From NCBI RefSeq assembly GCF_002994045.1, contig NZ_MQUC01000003.1, positions 2,022,501-2,086,500 of the forward strand: a stretch of 64,000 nucleotides of DNA, read 5' to 3'. Below, one piece after another: positions 16,511 through 25,870 of the stretch (positions within the stretch are counted from its first letter, which is position 1; each line of letters starts with the position of its first letter). The notes under the pieces were generated by a model, which saw only the letters and a list, made by a program, of their open reading frames with translations, did not search any database and had not been told where the DNA came from. Source of the DNA: Nonlabens agnitus. Lineage in GTDB: Bacteria > Bacteroidota > Bacteroidia > Flavobacteriales > Flavobacteriaceae. The position numbers and the translations under genes are program-made.

Positions 16511-19500
16511 TTATAGAATGACGAGTTTCTCGATTTTACTCGCAGTCTCATTGGATAACGTGCTTTTTACGGTAATCTTATAAATGTAAACACCTTTTCC
16601 TAAACGTTGTCCAAAATCATCCACGCCATCCCAAGTAATTTCTCTGGAAGTAAATCCAGATGTGGTTACCGATTGATTTTGAGTCCAAACAATTTTTCCT
16701 GTAACCGTCATCACCTGCACTTGAACTTCTAAAGGTTCAAAAGGTCGATTATGGTTGAACCAGAACTCAGTGTAAGTCGTGAATGGATTAGGGTAATTGA
16801 GCACTCGAGTCAACTCGATACCATCACCACTGGCCACAACAAATTGAATTTCTTGGGTGGAGCTATTATTATAGGTATCCCAAGCTTTAACCGTCAAGGT
16901 ATGTAAACCTGGAGCGATACCACGCAATGGAAAATATACCTTTCCAGATGTAAAGTCGTCTACATCTGCCTCATAATAATCATTGAGTACAAATGGATTT
17001 GTCTCGTCGCCGTCTATGATCCCTATGATATCGTGTCCTATACCGCTGGCCGTATTGATGCCACTTACATCATTTAAAAAAGCTAAAATAAAAGGATTTT
17101 CATCTGTAATACCGCCCGAAACGAAGTTGCGGTCGTTCATGAATAACTCTATTTCTGGACCCAAATCATCCTGCGGTGCATTTTCATTAATTCCACCTAT
17201 ACGAACATCTTCAGAAAATCCATTTTGATCTTCAGGTAGGTTGGCTCGTTTAGCGTAAAAGGAAATTCGTCCATTTCCTAAAGGAATCTGTGTATCGCGA
17301 GGCATCACAAAATCCACACTAAACAAACCATTTTCTACGGTGGCTTGCCCTCTAAAGAGCACTTCACCTTGCTGCCTAAAATCAATTTGCTCTAGGGTTC
17401 CACCTATGACAATGCCATCGTTTCCTAAGGTAGTTCGCTCAATCTCTTTATCAAAAACGGTAATACTTACTTCACCATTATAATCATTGATTAGGTTACC
17501 TGAAATTGTTCTGACCTCACCAGAAAGGCTAACACGATCCAATGCTCTAAGAGGCTCACTGGTACTAACAGGTTGCCCATTGACTTGAGTTAAAACTACT
17601 CTAGGAGTAGGAAAAGCCAATTTTAATGCTGGATCGCCTATAAATGCCACGACTCTTCTGGTCCCGTTATTAGCTAACGATGGATCTGTTTTGGCAAGAC
17701 GCAAAGCTTCCGCCATAGAAATAGGCTCGACATTCTCAAACCCAAAAAGATATTCATCCAGTGTATCATTCAAAGTCACACCAGTAGATATAAAAATCAA
17801 TCTATTCGTGGCAACAATAGCGATGGCACCACCATTAGGATTCAAATAGGTGCGTTCTCCACCACTTACCCGTTGCGGATTATCATATCTGGTAAACTCA
17901 CAAGTTACTGCTATGAATAACGGTAAAGTGGTAGGGTTTCTAAGCTGCTCTGCCAACGTTTGAGTAATTACAAACTCCTGGGCAAGTCCATCTTCATTAC
18001 CATGTCCAAAATAATTGATCACTAGCGATCCTTGTTCAAAGGCATTTTTGATATCGTCCACTGCCTCTGGATATCGTGGACCTCCAGCTGTATTGATTTG
18101 TTCATAGCTGTCCAGTAATATTTTACGAACGTTATAATCAGGCCTATTACTAAAAATATCATCACCCAGCTGATTGACACTTTTTTGCAGGATGGCATCA
18201 CCAGCTTCATCTACATCATCTCCTATTAAGGTAACATTATTACGCCATCTGTCAAATGCAGGAATTGAGGTGTAGCTTTCAATTTTATCTACCATTTCTC
18301 TGGCTTCTTGTACCGTACTTACAATCATACGGCCTACGGCAAGGTCCATTAGATTATTGGTCGCCACCGTACCTTCCTGCGGATCCATATAGGTGAAGAA
18401 ATCATCAGTTACGTAGGAACTGGTGAGGGAAGTACTATTTGCAGAAAGAAAAGACGGAACAATATTGTCTTCTACAGGAATGCGATCTTTATAATCATAA
18501 CTAGCATCACCAAACATGTTCAAGTATTGAACTCTCCTGGAAGGATCTGATGCATTATCATAGACGTATTTAACAAAATTCCTAATGGCGCTGATGTCTT
18601 GTTTGCCTTCAGAGAACTCGTTATAAATTTGATCTAGAAGTACCACCTTTACATTTAGATTGCTTTCTCTAATATGATAATTAGCCAGTCGTTGCGCCTG
18701 ACTTTGCAGGAATGGTCGTGTGATGATTAAATAATCAATATCCCTAAAATTTCCAGAAGCATCATTAAAAATCGTTCCTTTCAGGTTTTGATTAGGCACT
18801 CTTGAATCTCTTAGTGAAACTGGCGCATAAAGATCAGATCTGTCTACGGCTATAAATTTTCTTGCTGTTCCTAATGAACTGGTAAACGCGAAATCACTTA
18901 AACCTTCTGTATTCTCAATCTTGGTGATGTTGAATCTATCGGTTACTTCCCAAACTTCGCTTATCTCTGATGCATTGCTCAACTGATATCTACCTAAACC
19001 GCTTGCAGTTGCCGCTTCTGGCACCGTAAAGCTAAATTGCTCTCCAGTTCCCGTCAATGACTCAAATGCATCAATCCTGATATAATCCAGATAGCCTTGG
19101 GAGGCAGGAATGCCACCATTGTCGTAAGTCAGATTCACTGACACATTCCCACTTGAAAGTGTCACATTAGGATCGACCAACAAAGCCCTGCGAGCAACCG
19201 AATTGTTATCATTTGCCAAACCAGTAAAAGTAGAATTACCCAGCGCTTGTCCATTAATCGTGTAAGTCATTCTAGTGACTACATCGCTAATAGCAGCAGT
19301 AGCGATACGTACTGTCGCTGGACGGCTAGTAATAAGGTTATCAAATTCAAACTCAAAAGTCTGTTCTGGTTCAATCGCAAATCGTTCTCCATACCATATG
19401 CGTCCTATGAGTCCTATATTGCGTTCATCCACCTCATGAAATTTGGTTGATTGGTAATAATCATAGGTCACTGCAGGTGTACCACCAGCATTGATTTGAG

Positions 19501-20344
19501 GTAAAATACGTTTGCCATCACCACCACTGGCAGTGATGTAATAGATAGAATCGTCAGTGTAAGGGTTGATGAAGCTGTCATTCTCCGCCACATATTCTGT
19601 GTCGGTCGCAATACCATAAAATAGAATCTCATCTCCATTATCAAAGCTTCCATCTTCTGCTCCGGTAACAGTTATCGCAACCTGAGCAGGATCATAATGT
19701 AAATTCTCCTGATTGATAAGTGGCATGGACGTACCGCCTTGTCCGTAAATCTTAAGTTTTCTGGGATCTATTCTAGAAACATCCATTCCCAGGTTTTCCA
19801 GAAAACCGCGAGTAATGCGATGCGCACCTGTTTTTTCCACCTTGAATTTATACCAGTCACCGCTAGCAAGAGCAGAGTTGGTAAAACTGCTGTTTTTGGC
19901 AACCGCTTCCGGTGGTGCCGTCGTATAACTCACCGTAAAAGAATTGATCCTGCGATACGTATTTCCTGATCTATATATAGGGTTCATTTGAATTTGAACG
20001 TAATTACGCTTTCGCGAAAGCGCATTATTCAACATCATTTCTGCACTGGTAGGAATCTTAGACCGATCGAGATCCAGCAGCTCAAAATTAGGGATAGGTT
20101 GAGAGTCAATATTGGAAAAAACTGCCGATAATGGATCTATTTTACCGTTCGTCGATAAAAGCAGTGAAAAATTTAACTTTTCAGATTCATAGACAAATCC
20201 GTTCTCAAAATACGGCAAATCAATGCTTTGATCACCTATTTGTAAAGCGGTGCTGCCATTCCATTCAAGATTGATCGTTTGCTGCTGGGCAGTGCCCATC
20301 GCAGTAATAATAAGGAATACGAGAATGGATAAGTGCTTCATCAA
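16511..20344 (-). CDS. porU: Type IX secretion system sortase PorU (C25 peptidase)
   Basis: A 1277-residue secreted gingipain-like cysteine protease with signal MKHLSILVFLIITAMGTAQ. The catalytic dyad is visible as His781 in YFGHGNEDG and Cys815 in AVTCEFTRYDNP. The C terminus carries a type IX-like domain (LNYPNPFTTYTEFWFNHNRP ... GKGVYIYKITVKS). PorU removes the C-terminal signal of T9SS cargo and attaches it to lipopolysaccharide on the cell surface. The palindrome at 20007-20022 is read as LSRKR near residue 110. Divergent from gldJ. Confidence 0.95.
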   Translation of the reverse strand: MMKHLSILVFLIITAMGTAQQQTINLEWNGSTALQIGDQSIDLPYFENGFVYESEKLNFSLLLSTNGKIDPLSAVFSNIDSQPIPNFELLDLDRSKIPTSAEMMLNNALSRKRNYVQIQMNPIYRSGNTYRRINSFTVSYTTAPPEAVAKNSSFTNSALASGDWYKFKVEKTGAHRITRGFLENLGMDVSRIDPRKLKIYGQGGTSMPLINQENLHYDPAQVAITVTGAEDGSFDNGDEILFYGIATDTEYVAENDSFINPYTDDSIYYITASGGDGKRILPQINAGGTPAVTYDYYQSTKFHEVDERNIGLIGRIWYGERFAIEPEQTFEFEFDNLITSRPATVRIATAAISDVVTRMTYTINGQALGNSTFTGLANDNNSVARRALLVDPNVTLSSGNVSVNLTYDNGGIPASQGYLDYIRIDAFESLTGTGEQFSFTVPEAATASGLGRYQLSNASEISEVWEVTDRFNITKIENTEGLSDFAFTSSLGTARKFIAVDRSDLYAPVSLRDSRVPNQNLKGTIFNDASGNFRDIDYLIITRPFLQSQAQRLANYHIRESNLNVKVVLLDQIYNEFSEGKQDISAIRNFVKYVYDNASDPSRRVQYLNMFGDASYDYKDRIPVEDNIVPSFLSANSTSLTSSYVTDDFFTYMDPQEGTVATNNLMDLAVGRMIVSTVQEAREMVDKIESYTSIPAFDRWRNNVTLIGDDVDEAGDAILQKSVNQLGDDIFSNRPDYNVRKILLDSYEQINTAGGPRYPEAVDDIKNAFEQGSLVINYFGHGNEDGLAQEFVITQTLAEQLRNPTTLPLFIAVTCEFTRYDNPQRVSGGERTYLNPNGGAIAIVATNRLIFISTGVTLNDTLDEYLFGFENVEPISMAEALRLAKTDPSLANNGTRRVVAFIGDPALKLAFPTPRVVLTQVNGQPVSTSEPLRALDRVSLSGEVRTISGNLINDYNGEVSITVFDKEIERTTLGNDGIVIGGTLEQIDFRQQGEVLFRGQATVENGLFSVDFVMPRDTQIPLGNGRISFYAKRANLPEDQNGFSEDVRIGGINENAPQDDLGPEIELFMNDRNFVSGGITDENPFILAFLNDVSGINTASGIGHDIIGIIDGDETNPFVLNDYYEADVDDFTSGKVYFPLRGIAPGLHTLTVKAWDTYNNSSTQEIQFVVASGDGIELTRVLNYPNPFTTYTEFWFNHNRPFEPLEVQVQVMTVTGKIVWTQNQSVTTSGFTSREITWDGVDDFGQRLGKGVYIYKITVKSTLSNETASKIEKLVIL
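20007..20022. repeat. 16-bp palindrome, copy 6 (in porU)
   Basis: Perfect CGCTTTCGCGAAAGCG, in frame in porU, read as LSRKR. Confidence 0.95.
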
Positions 20345-20533
20345 GGAATAAACGTTAGGCTCGTAGAGATATTATCCCGCCGATTTCAAAAAAAATGGAA
20401 TGGAATAAAATAAAGAGGCTTGTGGAACGTTTTTTATTTTTTAACAGCGCAACTTTTTTAATAAACGCAAAACCCTACTATCTAAAGAGCGAAGTTATTA
20501 TATTGCGTGTCGATTTTCAAATCATAATTGTAA

Positions 20534-22213
20534 ATGAAAAATTACTCTATAATTCATCTTTCCGCAATTGCAGTGTGCTCCATTCTTATGGTGAGCTGTG
20601 GTGGTGGTAACGATTACACTAACACATCAAGAGGTACTGGCTGGGATGTTACCGGCAAGAACGGTTTTGAACTTAAGACTAAGTACAAAGACCAGGACGC
20701 AGCTCCAGGACTTGTGTTTGTTGAAGGTGGTACGTTTACCATGGGTCGCGTTAAAGATGACCCTATGCACGACTGGAACAATACACCTAACCAGCAACAC
20801 GTGCAATCCTTTTATATAGACGAGACTGAGGTAACCAATGGTATGTACCTTGAAATGCTGGATTGGGTAAAAAGAGTTTTCCCACCAGAAGATGAGCAAT
20901 ACCGTGGCATCTATAACGGCGCCGTACCAGATACTTTAGTTTGGAGAAATCGTCTAGGGTACAACGAGGAAATGACCAAAAACTATTTACGTTTTCCATC
21001 TTATGCCAACTATCCTGTAGTAGGTGTGTCTTGGATTCAAGCAGTAGAATTCTGTAACTGGAGAACAGACCGTGTTAACGAGAAAATATTAGTAGATCAA
21101 GGCTATGTTCCTAAAGACCAATTAGGAAAAGCTACAGCTACAGAACTTTTTAATACTGAAACCTACCTTAACGCTCCTACCTTAGTATATGGTGGGAATG
21201 ACAGCATTACTCGTGGTGGAAAAAGATCTGAACAACTTGAAAAAACGAGAGGAAAACTTGCCGAGCGCCGCGATACAGACACTACAGGTCTTTACGTAAG
21301 AAGAGAAGATGGAATTCTTTTACCAGGAGCGTACCGTTTACCAACCGAGGCAGAATGGGAATATGCTGCTCTAGGCATGGGAAGCGTTAGAGAATACAAT
21401 GCTTACCGTGGTAGAAAGAAATATCCATGGAACGGTCAATACACGCGTAGCGGTGACCGTAAAACAAGAGGTGACCATTTAGCTAACTTTAAGCAAGGTG
21501 ATGGTGACTATGGTGGTATCGCAGGATGGAGCGATGATGGTGCAGATATTACAGCACCTATCAAGTCTTACGAGCCTAATGACTTTGGAGTCTATGACAT
21601 GGCAGGTAACGTGTCTGAATGGGTTGCAGACGTTTATCGTCCTATCGTTGATGATGAATTCAATGACTTTAACTACTACCGTGGTAACGTGTATACTAAA
21701 AATAGTATAGGCCCTGATGGTAAAGTTGAAGTAGTATCTGCAGACTCTATTGACTACGACACTTTGAGTAATGGTAAATTGATTGCTAGAACCATTCCTG
21801 GTGAGATCAAGCAAGTTGCTGTCGATGATGAGGAAACTTACTTGAGAACCAACTTTGACCGTAGTGATAACAGAAACTTCCGTGATGGTGACTCACAGTC
21901 TTCTAAATATTTTGGAACGGCAGATGAACTTGATCCAGAACAAAGAATGTACGACTCACCGCAACACCGTGTAAGTGTGGATGCAGATGGTAACGTCATT
22001 AGAGAATACGACCAGGCCAATACTAGAAGCACACTTATTGATAATGAAGTACGTGTGATCAAGGGTGGTTCATGGAGAGATCGTGAATACTGGTTGGATC
22101 CAGCAACACGTAGATTCTACCCACAAGACATGGCAAAGGATGACCTTGGATTCCGTTGTGCGATGTCACGTATAGGTTCTAAATCAAAAAAATCAAAGAG
22201 CCCACGTAATTAA
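20534..22213 (+). CDS. gldJ: Gliding motility lipoprotein GldJ
   Basis: A 559-residue lipoprotein (signal to Cys22 in LMVSCGGG) with a formylglycine-generating-enzyme fold: FVEGGTFTMGRV, YIDETEVTNGMYLEML, YRLPTEAEWEYAALG, YDMAGNVSEWVADV and KGGSWRDREYW. GldJ is an FGE-like protein without known enzymatic role that is required for gliding and for stability of the T9SS motor proteins. It is transcribed divergently from porU and followed by a strong terminator. The 189 bp upstream contain no clear TAnnTTTG box. Confidence 0.95.
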   Translation: MKNYSIIHLSAIAVCSILMVSCGGGNDYTNTSRGTGWDVTGKNGFELKTKYKDQDAAPGLVFVEGGTFTMGRVKDDPMHDWNNTPNQQHVQSFYIDETEVTNGMYLEMLDWVKRVFPPEDEQYRGIYNGAVPDTLVWRNRLGYNEEMTKNYLRFPSYANYPVVGVSWIQAVEFCNWRTDRVNEKILVDQGYVPKDQLGKATATELFNTETYLNAPTLVYGGNDSITRGGKRSEQLEKTRGKLAERRDTDTTGLYVRREDGILLPGAYRLPTEAEWEYAALGMGSVREYNAYRGRKKYPWNGQYTRSGDRKTRGDHLANFKQGDGDYGGIAGWSDDGADITAPIKSYEPNDFGVYDMAGNVSEWVADVYRPIVDDEFNDFNYYRGNVYTKNSIGPDGKVEVVSADSIDYDTLSNGKLIARTIPGEIKQVAVDDEETYLRTNFDRSDNRNFRDGDSQSSKYFGTADELDPEQRMYDSPQHRVSVDADGNVIREYDQANTRSTLIDNEVRVIKGGSWRDREYWLDPATRRFYPQDMAKDDLGFRCAMSRIGSKSKKSKSPRN

Positions 22214-22233
22214 GAATTGAAACGAATAAATTA

Positions 22234-22262
22234 AAAGCCGAATTCCGTTGGAATTCGGCTTT
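22234..22262 (+). terminator. Terminator after gldJ
   Basis: Perfect 13-bp stem AAAGCCGAATTCC / GGAATTCGGCTTT with a 3-base loop, then ATTATTT. It lies 20 bp past the gldJ stop. Confidence 0.9.
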
Positions 22263-22305
22263 ATTATTTAGATAAAGTTCGTGTCAAGTTCTGTAATTTT
22301 ATTTT

Positions 22306-23559
22306 ATGCAAATAATAGAAGAATTATATAATCGCTTTCGCGAAAGCGAAGGTATTTCAACAGATACGAGAACACTTAAGAAAGGTGAGCTGTTCGTCGC
22401 ACTGTCTGGTGATAATTTTGATGGAAATCGATACGTATCTACCGCTATTGAAAAAGGTGCAAATCACATTATCTGCACCGATAAATCCCATGCGGACCAT
22501 AAGAATGTCACGGTCGTAGAGAATGCACTCAAGACCCTACAAGAGCTTGCCAACTATCATCGCAAGCAACTTAAAGCTCCCATCGTGGCTTTAACCGGAA
22601 GTAATGGTAAAACGACTACTAAAGAACTGATCGTTAGCGTTCTATCCCAACAATATAAGGTTAGTGCAACTAAAGGCAACCTAAATAATCATATTGGAGT
22701 TCCCTTGACTCTGTTGTCATTTGATGAATCTACTGAGATAGGTGTAGTCGAGATGGGTGCCAACCATCTTAAAGAAATCAAGGCCTTGAGCGAGATTGCA
22801 GCACCTGATTATGGATTGATAACGAACTTTGGTAAAGCACATTTAGAAGGGTTTGGCGGCATCGAAGGAGTTAAAAGAGGTAAAAGCGAGCTTTACGATT
22901 ATATCGCTGGCAACAAGGGAAAAGTGATGGTAAGACAACAAGATGCAGAGCAACTCAAGAGAAGCGCTGATATCGACAGGCGCCTCGCTCCTATCTTTAG
23001 AATTCAATCGTCGCAGCCACTTAGTATTGTGTGGGACGAGCTGGAATTTCAAACCAATCTAACCGGCATCTATAACGTGGGCAATATGGAACTTGCCGCG
23101 GCCGTAGGTCTTGAAATGAATATACCAAAAGAAAAAATCGTTACCGGCCTAAGCCTCTATACTCCTGAAAACAACAGATCCCAAATAATCAGAAAGAATG
23201 GTCTGACGATCATTAAGGATGCATACAATGCTAATCCAACGAGCATGCGGGCTGCTCTAGAAAACCTATCGCAACAGTCTGGACATAAAACAGCAATACT
23301 GGGCGATATGTTCGAGTTGGGTATATATGCTAGTGATGAGCATCAAAATATCGCAGACCTCGCTGACGAACTTAAAATAGACAGAGTCATCCTTATAGGT
23401 GAGAATTTCTATAAGACACAAGCAGGATCCCACGAGAAATATGAGAACTTCAATACATTTTCAAAGTCCTGGACTCCACTGGATTCTTCTTCTAACAAAG
23501 TGATTTTAATCAAAGGATCGCGTGGCATGGCACTGGAACGTGTTCTGGACCTGATATAG
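22306..23559 (+). CDS. murF: UDP-N-acetylmuramoyl-tripeptide--D-alanyl-D-alanine ligase MurF
   Basis: A 417-residue Mur ligase: N-terminal UDP-binding domain with STDTRTLKKGELFVALSG, ATP motif GSNGKTTTKE at 98-107, central VVEMGANHLKEI and TNFGKAHLEGFGG, and C-terminal DAYNANPTSMRAAL. It adds D-Ala-D-Ala to UDP-MurNAc-tripeptide in the cytoplasm, completing the wall precursor. It stands alone between the gldJ terminator and a tRNA promoter. The palindrome at 22333-22348 forms codons 10-15 (RFRES). Confidence 0.95.
   Translation: MQIIEELYNRFRESEGISTDTRTLKKGELFVALSGDNFDGNRYVSTAIEKGANHIICTDKSHADHKNVTVVENALKTLQELANYHRKQLKAPIVALTGSNGKTTTKELIVSVLSQQYKVSATKGNLNNHIGVPLTLLSFDESTEIGVVEMGANHLKEIKALSEIAAPDYGLITNFGKAHLEGFGGIEGVKRGKSELYDYIAGNKGKVMVRQQDAEQLKRSADIDRRLAPIFRIQSSQPLSIVWDELEFQTNLTGIYNVGNMELAAAVGLEMNIPKEKIVTGLSLYTPENNRSQIIRKNGLTIIKDAYNANPTSMRAALENLSQQSGHKTAILGDMFELGIYASDEHQNIADLADELKIDRVILIGENFYKTQAGSHEKYENFNTFSKSWTPLDSSSNKVILIKGSRGMALERVLDLI
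22333..22348. repeat. 16-bp palindrome, copy 7 (in murF)
   Basis: Perfect CGCTTTCGCGAAAGCG, in frame at residues 10-14, read as RFRES. Confidence 0.95.
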
Positions 23560-23599
23560 AGCGACTTGAAAAAACCTGAAATAAAATCGCTTATTTCCT

Positions 23600-23628
23600 T
23601 TTGTCAAAACATAATTTATGTAAATTTG
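23600..23628 (+). promoter_or_regulatory. Promoter of tRNA-Phe (TTTG-N17-TAAATTTG)
   Basis: A textbook Bacteroidota promoter: -33 TTTG at 23600-23603, 17-bp spacer, and -7 TAAATTTG at 23621-23628. The tRNA-Phe begins 21 bp downstream. It is the best promoter match in the window. Confidence 0.8.
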
Positions 23629-23648
23629 CCACCGCTTTAAAAGCAAAA

Positions 23649-23721
23649 GGTACCTTAGCTCAGTTGGTAGAGCAATGGACTGAAAATCCATGTGTCCCTG
23701 GTTCGATTCCTGGAGGTACCA
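23649..23721 (+). tRNA. tRNA-Phe (GAA)
   Basis: A 73-nt cloverleaf: acceptor GGTACCT / AGGTACC, D arm GCTC...GAGC, anticodon stem ATGGA/TCCAT with loop CTGAAAA (anticodon GAA), T arm CCTGG-TTCGATT-CCTGG and discriminator A. CCA is not encoded. Confidence 0.97.
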
Positions 23722-23726
23722 CAGTA

Positions 23727-23755
23727 AACCCGATCGCGATGATTGGGTTTTTTGT
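23727..23755 (+). terminator. Terminator between the two tRNAs
   Basis: Nine-pair stem AACCCGATC / GATTGGGTT (one G-T pair) with loop GCGAT, followed by TTTTTG. It suggests tRNA-Phe is transcribed separately, or only partly together with tRNA-Val. Confidence 0.75.
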
Positions 23756-23779
23756 TGAAAGACATTGGTCTTTTTAATA

Positions 23780-23854
23780 GTGGGATTAGCTCAGTTGGTT
23801 TAGAGCGCTACCTTGACAGGGTAGAGGTCACTGGTTCGAATCCAGTATTCCACA
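23780..23854 (+). tRNA. tRNA-Val (GAC)
   Basis: A 75-nt cloverleaf: acceptor GTGGGAT / ATTCCAC (one G-T pair), D arm GCTC...GAGC, anticodon stem CTACC/GGTAG with loop TTGACAG (anticodon GAC), T arm ACTGG-TTCGAAT-CCAGT and discriminator A. CCA is not encoded. coaX starts 13 bp later. Confidence 0.95.
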
Positions 23855-23867
23855 CGATTCAAGTTGT

Positions 23868-24587
23868 ATGATACTGGCAGTAGACATAGGAAATACGGCC
23901 ATCAAACTAGCAGTAGTTGATGACGTTTCGGTTTACGATCTAATTCGCACGTCACAAGAGGAGTTTATCAGCCATGTCAAATCCTTTTGTTCCAGTTATC
24001 CAGACCTTACCGATGCCTGTATTTGTCAAGTAGGTAAAATAGACATTAAACTTTTGGATAGTTTAGAGCGTCTATTGAATGTGACTTATATAACCAAAGA
24101 CTCCAAACTACCTTTTTCCAATAACTATCAATCTGATAGCCTAGGGAATGACCGCATGGCGTTAGTTGCTGGCGCAGTAAAAAACAAAGGCCAGAACACG
24201 CTCATCATTGATGCAGGCACCTGTGTCACTTATGACTTTATTGATGATACCAATACCTATCATGGCGGTGCGATATCACCAGGATTGAGACTAAGGTTTG
24301 AATCCTTGCATAATTTCACAAAAAACTTACCGTTACTACAACCAGAACCTAATCAACAGTTAATAGGCAACACGACCAGCACATCCATTCAAAGTGGTGT
24401 GGTCAATGGTCTCACCTTTGAGATTAAGGGCATGGTCAAAAAATACAAAAAACAGCATCCAGATCTTAACGTAATTATAACCGGCGGTGATGCAGATCTG
24501 TTGGTAAAGCAAATGAAAAACCGTTTCTTTGCCACGCCTTTTTTGATGCTGTATGGCATCCATAACATTTACAAAATCAATTCATGA
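23868..24587 (+). CDS. coaX: Type III pantothenate kinase CoaX
   Basis: A 239-residue ASKHA-fold kinase. ILAVDIGNTAIKLAVVDD is the phosphate-1 motif, NDRMALVAGA follows, and LIIDAGTCVTYDFID with YHGGAISPGLRLR is characteristic of type III enzymes. It catalyses the first step of CoA synthesis, phosphorylating pantothenate. It overlaps the next gene by 4 bp (ATGA), starting a run of tightly packed genes that continues to the CorC-like gene. Confidence 0.95.
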   Translation: MILAVDIGNTAIKLAVVDDVSVYDLIRTSQEEFISHVKSFCSSYPDLTDACICQVGKIDIKLLDSLERLLNVTYITKDSKLPFSNNYQSDSLGNDRMALVAGAVKNKGQNTLIIDAGTCVTYDFIDDTNTYHGGAISPGLRLRFESLHNFTKNLPLLQPEPNQQLIGNTTSTSIQSGVVNGLTFEIKGMVKKYKKQHPDLNVIITGGDADLLVKQMKNRFFATPFLMLYGIHNIYKINS

Positions 24588-25834
24588 TAAGAAGTATTTT
24601 AACCGTGATTTTCCTTCTGGCCCTAACGGGTAGCTGGGCGCAATCACGTACTTCCTCACCTTATTCCTTTTTTGGGTTAGGTCAGCAGACATTTAGAGGC
24701 ACCATAGAGAATCGCAGCATGGCTGGCATACGCAGCTATTCTGACAGTATTCACATGAATCTTCAAAATCCGGCATCGTATAGCAAGCTTAGACTAACTA
24801 CCTATGCCATAGGACTGGAGCACACAGAAACTTTTGCCCGTGCAGATGAAGGCGACGATCAATACGACGCCACTTCTATCGAGTACATCAGCATAGGTAT
24901 ACCAGTGAGTTCTAAAACGGCCTTTGGTTTTGGATTAGTCCCTTTCCAATCAGTTGGATATAGAATTGGCGGGATCGAAGACGGTGTTTACACCAATTTT
25001 ACTGGAGAGGGATCGTTGAACCGCGCCTATTTCTCTTTGGGCCATGAATTGTTCAAAGGCCTGAGCATAGGTGGTGAATTTAGATACAACTTTGGGGAAG
25101 AAATAAACTCTTCAAGCATTGCTTTGAGCGGTGTAGAGCTGGGAACTAATGAAGAAAACGAAACCGATCTAAGCGGTATCTCTTTCAACTTAGCACTGAA
25201 CTACGAGAGTATTCTAGCAGACGGACACAGCTTCAACGCATCCGTCGTGTACCAGCCAGAAAGTGATATCACTGCTAGAAATGTGCGCAGACTGAGCACA
25301 TTTGTGTTGACCACAGATCTAAACGAGTCCATTAACAGAACCAGAGTTGGCGATGAGACCCGACAGGAACTTCAATTACCTAGCGAGGTTACTGTAGGTG
25401 TTGGTTATGGACTGCCTCGCAAATGGAATCTTGCGGCAGAATATTCTTTGCGTGGCTCAAGTTCTAGTGCTGCAAGATCGTTTGCTCCGGACAACAGCTC
25501 CTTTACAGATGCTTCCTCCTATCGTGTAGGCGGATATTATATCCCTAACTACAATAGTATTTCAAGCTATTGGGATAGAGTGGTTTATAGAGCCGGCGTG
25601 CGCTATGAAGAGAACGGTCTTATCATCAACAATGAAGAGATCAATGAGTTTGGCATATCTTTTGGATTAGGATTACCTATAGGACGTGCAGGAGCTTTCT
25701 CAAACGCAAACATAGGGTTTGAATATGGACAGCGAGGCACCCAAAACGCAGGTTTAATCAAAGAAGACTTTTTTAGCTTATCCATCGGTTTATCATTTAA
25801 CGACCGCTGGTTCCAGAAAAGAAGATACAATTAG
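24584..25834 (+). CDS. Putative outer-membrane beta-barrel protein
   Basis: A 416-residue protein with signal MIRSILTVIFLLALTGSWAQ and then SPYSFFGLGQQTFRGTIENRSMAGIRSYSDSIHMNLQNPASYS. This resembles PorV/FadL-type barrels (OmpP1 superfamily) with many alternating beta strands and a terminal strand near LSIGLSFNDRWF. It is a regular neighbour of coaX and lptC in flavobacteria, as I recall. A transport or outer-membrane assembly role is inference; no ligand is evident. Confidence 0.7.
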   Translation: MIRSILTVIFLLALTGSWAQSRTSSPYSFFGLGQQTFRGTIENRSMAGIRSYSDSIHMNLQNPASYSKLRLTTYAIGLEHTETFARADEGDDQYDATSIEYISIGIPVSSKTAFGFGLVPFQSVGYRIGGIEDGVYTNFTGEGSLNRAYFSLGHELFKGLSIGGEFRYNFGEEINSSSIALSGVELGTNEENETDLSGISFNLALNYESILADGHSFNASVVYQPESDITARNVRRLSTFVLTTDLNESINRTRVGDETRQELQLPSEVTVGVGYGLPRKWNLAAEYSLRGSSSSAARSFAPDNSSFTDASSYRVGGYYIPNYNSISSYWDRVVYRAGVRYEENGLIINNEEINEFGISFGLGLPIGRAGAFSNANIGFEYGQRGTQNAGLIKEDFFSLSIGLSFNDRWFQKRRYN

Positions 25835-25870
25835 AAACCAAAAAACAACAATTACCATAAAACCATTACT